Assembly (NCBI GenBank): GCA_016795155.1
Contig: JAEUIE010000014.1
Span: forward strand, 32,876-96,875
Origin: Planctomycetia bacterium
GTDB lineage: Bacteria > Planctomycetota > Planctomycetia > Gemmatales > HRBIN36
Length of the DNA stretch: 64,000 nucleotides
Direction of reading: 5' to 3'
Made by a program: the position numbers and the translations under genes. Numbering within the stretch: position 1 is the stretch's first letter; each line of letters opens with the position of its first letter. A model generated the notes under the pieces. The model was not told the origin of the DNA. It searched no databases and saw only the letters and a program-made list of their open reading frames with translations. Shown here piece after piece: positions 9,423-17,579 of the stretch.

Positions 9423-9485
9423 AACTGTCTCCATGGGTACGAAGCAACTCTACTCCATGTTCACCAGGTGCTGTCAAGCATCTAT

Positions 9486-9514
9486 TTGATAAATGATGGC
9501 GTGTACACTACTAT
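9486..9514 (+). promoter_or_regulatory. Candidate sigma-70-type promoter for the Y-family polymerase
   Basis: TTGATA (9486-9491) and TACTAT (9509-9514) are separated by 17 nt, about 85 nt before the polymerase ATG. The surrounding DNA is AT-rich. No LexA operator of a known class could be defended here. Confidence 0.3.
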
Positions 9515-9599
9515 ACATGTTAAAATGTTCATATATCCCTTGTCTGTTCACTACTGAACTCTGCTACGATGAGCCGATAGAGCATGCGGAGGGACATTC

Positions 9600-10835
9600 A
9601 TGCCACTTCCATTCCGGGTCTACGGCCACGTTGATGTTGATGCGTTTTATGCGTCAGCAGCCCAGGTGCGCAATCCGTTCCTGATGGGTAAGCCGCTGGG
9701 TGTGCTGTCGAACCAGGCTTATTTTGTGATCGCCAAGAGTCTTGAACTCAAGAAGTATGGCGTGAAGACTGGTGAGCCATTGCCGGACGCTATCGCCAAG
9801 TGTCCACATGCCATTTTCGTAAAGCGGGACTTTGCCTGGTACAACGCGTTGAGTGACCGCTTCCACGCCTTCATGCGGAAAATGGTTTCTCCTGTTTGCG
9901 AAGAATACAGTGTGGATGAATGCTTCTTTGTGATGCCTCAGTATGAAGATGCCAGCACGTTTGCCGAGAAGGTGCGTGGGTTGGTGAAGAAGTATATCGG
10001 CCTGCCGGTGACGGTGGGATTGGGTCGTTCCAAGACTCTCGCCAAGCTCATTAGCGATACAGCTAAGCCCAATGGTGCGAAGGCGGTGCTGACGGAAGCG
10101 GAAGAGCATAAACTTCTGGGCAACCTGGCCGTCACGGAAGTTTCAGGCATTGCCGGGCGACGGGCCAGGAGAATGGAGCCTTACGGCATCAAAACATGTC
10201 TCGATTACATCAACACTCCCGTTGCGAGAATCCGACAGATACTCACTGTGGAAGGCGCCAAGCTCTGGAACGAGCTGCGGGGCGACCCGGTTTCGAAAGT
10301 ACAGACAGAACGACAACGCTACAAGATTCTCACCCGAGGCGGTTCCATTGGCAGTGCTACTAATAAACCTGACCGTGCCTGGGCTTTCGTAGTCAAGAAC
10401 CTGGAACGACTAATCGAGGAGTTGCATCGGCATCAACTCAAGACCGGCAGGGTTGAGTTTCATCTGGAGCAGCGTAGTTACGACTATCAGATGTATCATT
10501 TTGGAACCGGTTCCAACCTCGAAGCGCCAACAGATCGGTTTGATCTCTTGGTGGAAGTCTTCGAGCAGTTGTTCCGGCGTACCTATCAGAGACACTTACT
10601 GGTGTCGCGGATGCACTTGCTGGCTCACCGACTTGAATCTGCAGCAACTGCTCAACGGGGCTTGTTTGACCCGCCTGATGAGCCAGAACGAACACTAGCA
10701 GTTACCAAGAGGCGAATCAACACGGATGTCAGCCGATTTGCGATTCGGAGCGGTGCCACCTTGCCTATTAAAGACTGGTATGACGACCCGGCCCTGGGCG
10801 AAGAGGCGATTGCTCCGCAAAGAACGGTGTGGTAA
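9600..10835 (+). CDS. Y-family translesion DNA polymerase (UmuC/DinB type)
   Basis: Copies damaged DNA templates with low fidelity. The 411-residue product has the catalytic acidic residues Asp12 ('HVDVDAFYAS') and Asp106/Glu107 ('EEYSVDECFF'), and the thumb/helix-hairpin-helix segment 'VGLGRSKTLAKL' (about 139-150). Tyr17 sits at the steric-gate position that excludes ribonucleotides, and 'FYAS' and 'GVLSNQ' resemble UmuC more than DinB. The little-finger domain occupies about 240-350. The C-terminus lacks a clear beta-clamp-binding motif. Its stop lies 2 nt before the next gene, so the two are translationally coupled. Confidence 0.9.
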   Translation: MPLPFRVYGHVDVDAFYASAAQVRNPFLMGKPLGVLSNQAYFVIAKSLELKKYGVKTGEPLPDAIAKCPHAIFVKRDFAWYNALSDRFHAFMRKMVSPVCEEYSVDECFFVMPQYEDASTFAEKVRGLVKKYIGLPVTVGLGRSKTLAKLISDTAKPNGAKAVLTEAEEHKLLGNLAVTEVSGIAGRRARRMEPYGIKTCLDYINTPVARIRQILTVEGAKLWNELRGDPVSKVQTERQRYKILTRGGSIGSATNKPDRAWAFVVKNLERLIEELHRHQLKTGRVEFHLEQRSYDYQMYHFGTGSNLEAPTDRFDLLVEVFEQLFRRTYQRHLLVSRMHLLAHRLESAATAQRGLFDPPDEPERTLAVTKRRINTDVSRFAIRSGATLPIKDWYDDPALGEEAIAPQRTVW

Positions 10836-10837
10836 CC

Positions 10838-11311
10838 ATGTGTGATGCGGTTTCAATCTCGCTGAAACATCTGCCGACGAAATACCATCACCATCCTGCG
10901 ATCATAACCAGGGTGACAGGCCGTGGTGGCGAAGAAGAAGTGCAGTTCTACTACGACCGCAAGCCTTATCCGCCGCTGTTACCTATCGTGCTCGAGGATC
11001 AATTCCGCATAGTACGCTGGGGAAATCGGCAGCGACGCAGTAAGGTGTTGCCCCATACAGGTCGGGTCGAAGTCTGGGAACTGGAGCAAGGCATCTGGCA
11101 GCATACCGATATTCAGGAGGTGCTGATTACGGGCAATGCCGCCTTGCATCGCGGTGTCTGGTTCCCATTGCTGGAAGGCATCAAGGGAATCTATCTACGG
11201 GATGAACACGGTACGCCCACGGTATTTATGTTGATGGACAAGCCCTCGGACTACTATGGTATCATGACCAAAAGCAAGGTGATGCCAGTCATCGTAGGGG
11301 ATATTATTTAA
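10838..11311 (+). CDS. Small protein resembling a reduced SRAP (HMCES/YedK-like) domain
   Basis: 157 residues from the ATG at 10838, 2 nt after the polymerase stop. The second residue is Cys ('MCDAVSIS'), the place where SRAP proteins carry the cysteine that crosslinks to abasic sites after removal of Met1. Further resemblances are 'FRIVRWGNR' (compare 'RWGL'), 'GRVEVWE' (compare 'NARxET'), 'GVWF' (compare 'GxYEW') and 'VMPVIVGD' (compare 'RMPVIL'). The usual Asn, Glu and His of the active site are not at these positions, so it may be degenerate or differently built. The link with a lesion-bypass polymerase supports a role in DNA damage. This call is inference from short motifs. Confidence 0.45.
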   Translation: MCDAVSISLKHLPTKYHHHPAIITRVTGRGGEEEVQFYYDRKPYPPLLPIVLEDQFRIVRWGNRQRRSKVLPHTGRVEVWELEQGIWQHTDIQEVLITGNAALHRGVWFPLLEGIKGIYLRDEHGTPTVFMLMDKPSDYYGIMTKSKVMPVIVGDII

Positions 11312-11409
11312 TAAGACGCTCATGGTTCAGGTGCATCGCGGCGAATCGTGAGGACTACTATCTCATTTTCCCAATCAACATCAGGCAGGTTATCTCATAA
11401 GACAACCTC

Positions 11410-12576
11410 ATGGATACACTGCCTGTCATCAGCTTGAAAATTGAAAGGCGTTCGTCGCATCCGTGGATCTTCCAGAAGATGGTGGAGAAGCCGATGCAGA
11501 AGCCGCCGCCCGGCACCATTGTGGATATCGAAGACATCTCTGGCCAATGGGTGGGCCGTGGTTTTTACAATGGCCACTCGCGCATCAGCCTGCGTGTGCT
11601 GACATCGAATCGCGAGGAAGTCATCGATGCCGATTTCTTCCGCCGCAAGATCAGTCAGGCAGTTGCACTACGTCGGGAACTGCATCAACTCGATACCGTG
11701 ACCAGTGCTTATCGGCTGGTTCATTCGGAAGGCGATGGCCTGAGCGGCCTGGTGGTGGATCGCTTTGGTGACATCATCGTGCTCGAGTTTTTCTCGGCAG
11801 GCATGTTCAAGTGGCGAAACACCATCATGGAGATTCTTGCAGAGTTGTTCCCCGGCACATGTTTTTACTGGTTTGCTGAGGAGCATGTGCAGAAGCAGGA
11901 ATCGTTTGACTGCTGGCCGCCTGAACAGCCTGAGGGGGTGAACATTACCGAGCATGGGTTGCGATTCCGAGTGCAGCCCGGTGCCAAGCATAAGACAGGT
12001 TTCTTTGTCGATCAACGCGACAACCGCAATTACCTGACGCAGTTCACCGCGGGAAAAAAGGTGCTCGATATCTGCTGCAACACTGGTGGCTTTGCAGTCT
12101 ATGCCAAGGCCAAGGGTAAAGCGGAGGAAACCATCGGTCTCGATCTCGATGAAGAATGCCTGGAGACAGCTAAACAGAATGCCAACCTCAACCAGGCACG
12201 TGTCCGCTTCGTGCAGACGGATTTGTACCCCTGGCTGCGTGATTCCATTGCCAGGCAACAGTTTTTTGATGTCGTCATTCTCGATCCAGCCAAGCAGACC
12301 CGCGATCGCGAAGGCATCGACGATGCACTCAAGCAGTATCTCGACATGAACCGATTGGCGATGCAGGTAGTGACTCCCGGTGGAGTTTATCTGACTTGTT
12401 CCTGCACCGGGTTAATCAACGAAGATTTGTTTATTGACTGCATTCGACGATCAGCGTGGCAGGCAGGCCGCACACTGCAGATTTTTCATCTCAGTGGCGC
12501 CGGACCTGATCATCCTTATTATGCTCACGTTCGCGAAGGCCGGTATCTGAAGGCGGTGTGGGGGCGGTTGCTGTAG
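11410..12576 (+). CDS. Class I SAM-dependent rRNA methyltransferase, RlmI-like
   Basis: 388 residues, predicted to methylate cytosine 5 in 23S rRNA as RlmI does. An N-terminal PUA-like domain (1-70, 'GTIVDIEDISGQWVGRGFYN') is followed by an EEHEA-like central domain with 'RLVHSEGDGLSGLVVDRFG' (102-120). The Rossmann methyltransferase core has the SAM-binding loop 'VLDICCNTGGFAVYA' (218-232), the acidic 'GLDLDEE', and 'LDPAKQTR' (291-298) where RlmI has 'DPPKF'. The candidate catalytic cysteine lies in 'TCSCTG' (329-334). Whether it modifies C1962 is not shown by the sequence. Confidence 0.85.
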   Translation: MDTLPVISLKIERRSSHPWIFQKMVEKPMQKPPPGTIVDIEDISGQWVGRGFYNGHSRISLRVLTSNREEVIDADFFRRKISQAVALRRELHQLDTVTSAYRLVHSEGDGLSGLVVDRFGDIIVLEFFSAGMFKWRNTIMEILAELFPGTCFYWFAEEHVQKQESFDCWPPEQPEGVNITEHGLRFRVQPGAKHKTGFFVDQRDNRNYLTQFTAGKKVLDICCNTGGFAVYAKAKGKAEETIGLDLDEECLETAKQNANLNQARVRFVQTDLYPWLRDSIARQQFFDVVILDPAKQTRDREGIDDALKQYLDMNRLAMQVVTPGGVYLTCSCTGLINEDLFIDCIRRSAWQAGRTLQIFHLSGAGPDHPYYAHVREGRYLKAVWGRLL

Positions 12577-13174
12577 TATTAGCCAGTGGGAAGCCATTTA
12601 CGAAGTTGCGATGGATAGATTTGTCAGCTTGACTTGAGCCGCCGTTCATGCATTATCAGCAGATGAATGACTTGAAGATAATGTAACTTTTGCATCATGA
12701 CGCTTCGTGTTGCCATCGCGAATTCCTACCTGGCATAGCTAGGCGAAATGGCGAGATCGGTAACCATTTTCTCTATCTCTCGCAGAATACCTGCCTTATA
12801 CAGGTAGTTTGAAATGATGTAAAAGGAAGTGAGCTAGAGTATCGTTTTAGTGCAACTTATAAACAGGTAAGAGTTTACGTCGAATCCATAATGAAAAAGA
12901 GTAACCAACGTGTAGTGCAAGTTTCAAAGAAGGTTGACTTTAACGGCTATTCCGTGGTGGAAAGTTTCAAGGTTAGTACGGGTGGTGACGATAAAGTGGA
13001 TTGAAACCATAGTGGCGTTGGTATCGACGCGACAGTTGCCGCTGGGGGAGTTGGCCAGGGGAAGGCCGCAGGCGGCAGACCGCACCACAACTGGGGAATC
13101 TAGGCACGCACGAAACTGTTTCGACCTTGACTGTTAAGGAAGCAACAGAGCGGCGGCCCAAGGAGACGACGGCA
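12577..13174. other. Long intergenic region before the BBP7-like gene; possible small ORF inside
   Basis: About 600 nt with no gene-sized frame. It contains a short inverted sequence ACCTG...CAGGT near 12789-12808 and the candidate 37-codon ORF at 12891-13004. The frame at 12934-13137 has implausible composition. No tRNA-like cloverleaf was seen. Confidence 0.5.
12891..13004 (+). CDS. Candidate 37-residue small protein
   Basis: ATG at 12891 to TGA at 13002-13004. The product begins 'MKKSNQRVVQVSKKVDFNG' and ends 'STGGDDKVD'. Its composition is like a real protein (alternating basic and hydrophobic residues, acidic end) rather than a random frame. No Shine-Dalgarno sequence is seen, which weakens the call. 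It lies 170 nt upstream of the BBP7-like gene on the same strand. Confidence 0.25.
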   Translation: MKKSNQRVVQVSKKVDFNGYSVVESFKVSTGGDDKVD

Positions 13175-14518
13175 ATGGCTCGATGGAAAACGCTCTTGCT
13201 TGCCGGGGCGCTAGGCTGCTGGCCGGCCCTTGGCTACGCCCAAGCAAACTTGCCGGTCCCACCGGCGGGACCTGGCGGAGATTTAGGCGTACCAGCCTTG
13301 CCTCCAGGCGCGAACACCGGAACGATCTCTGCACCGGTTGCCGTATCAGGCAGCAGCATGAGTCGCCCGGCTCGCGTGTCCCTCTCTGACATGGGTTCAG
13401 GCTCTGGAATGATGGGTGGCGTACCCGACGTTACCGGAATGCCCAAGCCCGAAGGCATGATGTTCACCGGCATGAACATGGGTATGTCGCCGATGATGGG
13501 TGGCGACCAGGCCCAAGGTTCCTTTATGCCTGCCAGTGCCAACTGCTTTGCTCCTGGATGCCCCGTGGGTGTTGAACCCTGTGGCACCACGATCCATGCA
13601 CGTGGCCCCAGTGGCTTCATGCTCGATGCAGGTATCATGTGGTACCGCGTCAAGCGAAGTGATCCTTCTTTGCTCACTCGCCAGTTCATCGACAACGGCG
13701 GTTTCGGCGACGTGACCGTGGGCGTTCAGGAAGATTACGGTTCAGCAACCGGTGCAGGCTGGTGGGTTGGCGGTGGTTACCTGGCTCCCAACGGCTGGTT
13801 CGGCATGGTGACTTATCGCAAGTACACCGACACCGTTCACAGCGACCGCGTGACTAACGATGGCCTCGATCCTAACTTCTCCATCGAATACATCGGACCT
13901 GGCCCGCTGGGCAGTGGTGCTGGTGGCGATGTGCCAGGCAATGGCTTCATCGACCGAGGCTTCGCTGTTGACTGGACCAACGTTGACGCGATGATAGGCA
14001 CCGTGATCAGCCCGGCTGAATGTCTCGACATCGTCTTCAGTGGCGGTATCCGCTTCAGCAAGTTGGAACAGAACTACGATGTTTTCATCAATCGTGATCT
14101 GGGTGCCTTCAACGCTCAGCAACTCTATACACGGTTGCAGGGTGCTGGCCCTCGCATCGGTCTGGAAACACGTGTCTATCCTTGCTCGCCATTGACACTG
14201 TATGCCAAGGCTTACTCATCGATTCTCTATACAAATCGCGTAGAAGAAGCTAACACCATCTTTGCTGACGGGTTAGGCAACTTCACTCAGGGCTTCACAA
14301 CCTATACCCGTGAAGAACTCATGCCAGTGATTGAATTGAGCCTGGGCTTCGACATCAATCTGTTCAGCGGCCGATTCATCATCGGTGCTGGCTATGACAT
14401 GAACTACCTGTTCGAAGCTGGTTCGACCTACTCCGAACAGACGACTAATCCCCGCTCAGCCCGCCATGTCAACCTGGCGATTGACGGAGTGAACCTGCAC
14501 GCCACCTGGCTGTGGTAA
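13175..14518 (+). CDS. BBP7-family-like outer-membrane beta-barrel protein
   Basis: 447 residues from the ATG at 13175, chosen because AGGAGAC lies at 13161-13167 and because it starts an ideal signal peptide (cleavage after 'ALGYAQA'). A low-complexity Pro/Gly then Met/Gly-rich segment (25-130) contains 'MNMGMSPMMGG'. The barrel domain begins near 155 with 'GFMLDAGIMWYRVKR' and ends with aromatic 'LHATWLW', a typical outer-membrane insertion end. Four cysteines cluster before the barrel ('CFAPGCPVGVEPC'). This architecture is common in planctomycetes. Transport specificity is unknown. An intrinsic terminator follows. Confidence 0.8.
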   Translation: MARWKTLLLAGALGCWPALGYAQANLPVPPAGPGGDLGVPALPPGANTGTISAPVAVSGSSMSRPARVSLSDMGSGSGMMGGVPDVTGMPKPEGMMFTGMNMGMSPMMGGDQAQGSFMPASANCFAPGCPVGVEPCGTTIHARGPSGFMLDAGIMWYRVKRSDPSLLTRQFIDNGGFGDVTVGVQEDYGSATGAGWWVGGGYLAPNGWFGMVTYRKYTDTVHSDRVTNDGLDPNFSIEYIGPGPLGSGAGGDVPGNGFIDRGFAVDWTNVDAMIGTVISPAECLDIVFSGGIRFSKLEQNYDVFINRDLGAFNAQQLYTRLQGAGPRIGLETRVYPCSPLTLYAKAYSSILYTNRVEEANTIFADGLGNFTQGFTTYTREELMPVIELSLGFDINLFSGRFIIGAGYDMNYLFEAGSTYSEQTTNPRSARHVNLAIDGVNLHATWLW

Positions 14519-14537
14519 CCGGTTAGCAGTAAATGAA

Positions 14538-14575
14538 ACAAGCCGCGAGAATCTTCTCGCGGCTTGTCTGTTTTT
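14538..14575 (+). terminator. Intrinsic terminator after the BBP7-like gene
   Basis: A 13-bp perfect stem (14538-14550 with 14555-14567) with loop ATCT is followed by CTGTTTTT. Confidence 0.9.
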
Positions 14576-14620
14576 GATTGGTGTACGGAGTGTTGTGGCA
14601 TGGTCGTAACTGTACTCAGT

Positions 14621-14689
14621 TTCGACCCTGCAGTTTCGCGACCATTTTGCATTTCTTCAGGGTCGTGATGGTACTCCATCTCGACCCTG
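14621..14689. repeat. Palindromic repeat built on CAGGGTCG/CGACCCTG
   Basis: A half-site TTCGACCCTG lies at 14621-14630. An inverted pair follows: CAGGGTCG (14658-14665) with CGACCCTG (14682-14689), extended inward by GATGG/CCATC around a TACT loop. The same core forms a 12-bp perfect palindrome at 22170-22199, so this is a dispersed element. Confidence 0.65.
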
Positions 14690-14808
14690 CCAAAGCTAAT
14701 CACCAAACTTGTGGAGAAGCATTTGACCTGCTACTGCAATTCCATTGCATTTACCTTGCATTTACGGTCTACTGAGACAGTTCATCTCGAGACCCGTTGA
14801 GTTCGTCC

Positions 14809-16155
14809 ATGTCGGTTGCGGTACGTATTGTTGATGTACAACTGGGTGAAGAGACATTCCGTTACCGTACACCGATCAAGTTTGGCGGCGTGGCGGTGGA
14901 TCGTGCCACGCTGCTCAATGCACATGTAGTGATTGAAGACAAGCAAGGCAGGCAGCAGGTGGGCTTTGGCTCCATGCCGCTGGGCAATGTCTGGGCCTTT
15001 CCCACCACACAATTGACATATGATCAAACGCTGCAATTGATGCAGGAACTGGCTGAGGATGCGGCACATATCGCCCGAACGCACAAGCTCTGGGGCCATC
15101 CGCTGGAACTACATGAAGTACTGGAGCCAGCCTGGCTGCAGGCAGCACGACTTCGTTCCGAAACTTTGCCGGTGAAAATACCAGACCTGACAACGCTGGT
15201 GGCTACCAGTCCCATTGATGCAGCCATACACGATGCCTATGGCAAGCTGCATGGCCGCAGCAGCTATGAGTGCTACGGCGCCGATTTTCTCCATCGCGAT
15301 GTAGGCAGTTTCCTGGGCAAGGAGTTTGCCGGGGTCTGGATTTCAGACCATATCACGACAAACCCTGTCGCCAGCCTGCCTTTGTACCATCTGGTAGGAG
15401 CGCTGGATGCACTCACGCCAGCGGAAGTCATCACCAATGGCAAATCGGATCAGTATCCCCAGCACCTGGCAGATTGGATTCGTCGCGACCTGCTCACGCA
15501 TCTCAAGATCAAGCTGAATGGCGATGACCTGGCCTGGGATGTGAACCGGGTAATTCAGGTCAATCATGTCGCTGAGAATCTGCAACATGAACGCGAGACC
15601 ACTGAGTGGCATTACTCACTCGATTTCAATGAGAGATGCCAGTCGGTGGGGTATTTGCTGGAGTTCATCCAACGGCTCAAGAGCAAGTCGGCACAGGCGT
15701 GGAGCCGGGTGCAGTACATTGAACAGCCAACGGCACGGAACCTGAAAGCGCATCCGGAAAACAAGATGCACGAGGTATCGAAACTGGTGCCGGTAGTGAT
15801 TGATGAATCACTGGTGGACCTGGAAAGCCTGCAACTGGCCCGTGAGCAGGGTTACACGGGTGCAGCATTGAAAGCCTGCAAGGGACAAAGTGCCTCGCTG
15901 CTGATGGCCTGTGCTGTCCGGCACTATGGTATGTTTTTGTGCGTACAGGATTTAACCTGTCCAGGCGCCTCGCTGATTCATTCCGCAGGCCTGGCAGCAC
16001 ACGTCAAAGGTGTGGCAGCGATTGAAGCCAACGCCCGGCAGTATCTTCCCGCAGCCAATGAGCGGTGGAAACGCAGCTATCCCGGACTGTTTGAGCCGGT
16101 GGACGGAAGATTACTGACCGGACAGCTCAAGGGGTTGGGGTTGAGTGTCTTGTAG
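14809..16155 (+). CDS. Enolase-superfamily enzyme (mandelate racemase/muconate-lactonizing-like)
   Basis: 448 residues; an upstream in-frame TTG at 14797 is less likely than the ATG at 14809. The barrel shows the superfamily pattern: Lys233-x-Lys235 ('HLKIKLNGDD'), metal ligands Asp272 ('YSLDFNER'), Glu305 ('YIEQPT') and Asp332 ('VVIDES'), and a Lys-rich motif 'AALKACKGQ' (352-360). The N-terminal capping domain occupies 1-125. These enzymes abstract a proton alpha to a carboxylate. The substrate cannot be told from this sequence; dipeptide epimerase-like and sugar-acid dehydratase-like members share the pattern. Confidence 0.8.
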   Translation: MSVAVRIVDVQLGEETFRYRTPIKFGGVAVDRATLLNAHVVIEDKQGRQQVGFGSMPLGNVWAFPTTQLTYDQTLQLMQELAEDAAHIARTHKLWGHPLELHEVLEPAWLQAARLRSETLPVKIPDLTTLVATSPIDAAIHDAYGKLHGRSSYECYGADFLHRDVGSFLGKEFAGVWISDHITTNPVASLPLYHLVGALDALTPAEVITNGKSDQYPQHLADWIRRDLLTHLKIKLNGDDLAWDVNRVIQVNHVAENLQHERETTEWHYSLDFNERCQSVGYLLEFIQRLKSKSAQAWSRVQYIEQPTARNLKAHPENKMHEVSKLVPVVIDESLVDLESLQLAREQGYTGAALKACKGQSASLLMACAVRHYGMFLCVQDLTCPGASLIHSAGLAAHVKGVAAIEANARQYLPAANERWKRSYPGLFEPVDGRLLTGQLKGLGLSVL

Positions 16156-16163
16156 TAGTACAC

Positions 16164-16943
16164 TCAACGACGCAGGTAGGCTACCGCATTCTGGAAAAGT
16201 AGAAGGCCATCGCCTTGGGGGGCGAGACCCCGGCGGGTCCAGCGTGGATGCTGGTAAGGCAGAATGTGTCTGTCGGGGTGGGGCATCAGGCCCAGCACGC
16301 GGCCGGATGGATCACAAGCCCCGGCAACATCGCCCTGTGAGCCATTAGGATTGTAAGGTTGATTGGCCCGCTGGCCTGCACCAGCAATATATCGTAGTAC
16401 CAGTTGGTGATGACGTTCCATCTCCTGCCAGGTGGCCTGGTCGCGTGTGACGAACCGGCCTTCACCATGAGCGATCGGCACTTCCATGGTGACGTAGCCT
16501 TCGAGGAAGGGGCACTGGTGTTCCGGGTTGATGCCCAGGGTTACCCAGCGATCCTGAAAGCCATGCGGCAGATTGTTAGCGAGCGTGGCAGGAACCTGTT
16601 GGTCTGCATCGGGCGGGATGATCAGCCCGGCTTTGAGCAGCACCTGAAAACCGTTGCAGATGCCGAGGATCAGTTTGCCTGCATCGCGAAACTGATTGAG
16701 TGCATCGGCGAGGAACGTCTGCAACTGGACCGCGAGGATTTTGCCAGCAGCGACATCGTCGCCATAGGTAAAGCCGCCTGGAATGAGGAGCAACTGATAA
16801 TCGTGAAGCAAGGCGGGCCGTTCGCGAAGACGGTTGATGTGTACAAGGTCAGGTTTGGCGCCGGCCTGTTCCAGGGCGAAGGCAGCTTCCTGGTCGCAAT
16901 TGGCTCCGGGAGCACGCAGAATCAAAGCACGGACGTCGGCCAC
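16164..16943 (-). CDS. purQ: Phosphoribosylformylglycinamidine synthase, glutaminase subunit PurQ
   Basis: Supplies ammonia from glutamine to PurL in the fourth step of purine synthesis. The 259-residue class I amidotransferase has the nucleophile Cys96 in 'LGICNGFQ' and catalytic His222 in 'LMPHPDRH'. The usual third member of the triad is Glu in 'HPER'; here Asp224 stands there. 'IPGGFTYGDD' (54-63) is typical of PurQ. It lies 2 nt downstream of the stop of a membrane-protein gene, so the two form an operon. No purL or purS is nearby. Confidence 0.9.
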   Translation of the reverse strand: MADVRALILRAPGANCDQEAAFALEQAGAKPDLVHINRLRERPALLHDYQLLLIPGGFTYGDDVAAGKILAVQLQTFLADALNQFRDAGKLILGICNGFQVLLKAGLIIPPDADQQVPATLANNLPHGFQDRWVTLGINPEHQCPFLEGYVTMEVPIAHGEGRFVTRDQATWQEMERHHQLVLRYIAGAGQRANQPYNPNGSQGDVAGACDPSGRVLGLMPHPDRHILPYQHPRWTRRGLAPQGDGLLLFQNAVAYLRR

Positions 16944-16945
16944 GG

Positions 16946-17455
16946 TTATCTCGCCAGGCCAGGTTGCTCCGCGCGTTTGATGAGTTCCCGGCGAAGCTCT
17001 TCCCAGCGAGCCTGGATATCGCTGGTCATACGCATGTTATAGATGCCTGGCTGCCCGGTGGCAGGTGCAGATTGCACCATCGCCAGCAAGGTGCTGACCT
17101 GGTTCTTCAAGTCGCCGATTTCCAGTTGCCCCATTTTCTGAAAACGTTCAACGAGCGGCTCGCGATGAGCCACGGCCAGGTTGTTGAGAGTGGTGTAGGC
17201 GGAGTAAGGTTGCTGAAGCAGATTCAGTGCAGCCAGGTATGGATTATTGTTCGGGTTCGAGGCTGGCGTGATGATGCCCATCGCTTCGCCCAGGTATTTG
17301 ACGCCGACCAACCCTGCGATGAGCATGATGACCAGCACCAGCCAGGGCAGCATCGGGTGCGATTTCTTGTTCTGCTTCAGCCAGAGGAGTACCCCTGCAC
17401 TGAGCAGCAGGATGACCATGAGGGCAATGGATAATTCAAGAAGCGAGTTAGTCAT
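16946..17455 (-). CDS. Small membrane-anchored protein upstream of purQ
   Basis: 169 residues with two N-terminal hydrophobic helices (about 5-25 and 36-55) and a helical C-terminal half exposed to one side ('RFQKMGQLEIGDLKNQVSTLL'). No family is recognised. The stop is 2 nt from the purQ start, which implies co-transcription, but nothing in the sequence suggests a purine role. Confidence 0.65.
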   Translation of the reverse strand: MTNSLLELSIALMVILLLSAGVLLWLKQNKKSHPMLPWLVLVIMLIAGLVGVKYLGEAMGIITPASNPNNNPYLAALNLLQQPYSAYTTLNNLAVAHREPLVERFQKMGQLEIGDLKNQVSTLLAMVQSAPATGQPGIYNMRMTSDIQARWEELRRELIKRAEQPGLAR

Positions 17456-17579
17456 GCTGCAACAGTCCCGGTGGAGCTATGGGGAAGTATAGCATGGGAA
17501 AGCGTGAAACCGTTGGGCAATACAAACTCAACAGACTTTCAGCATCATTTGACTAGTACAAATCAACCCGCTCCTTGCA

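Noticed and set aside
9500..9545. Possible LexA-type operator before the Y-family polymerase
   Set aside because: The AT-rich sequence with ATGTTAAAATGTTCAT does not match any known LexA box well enough, and the planctomycete box was not derivable here.
12934..13137. Plus-strand frame of 67 codons before the BBP7-like gene
   Set aside because: It overlaps the better 37-codon candidate in another frame and has poor composition.
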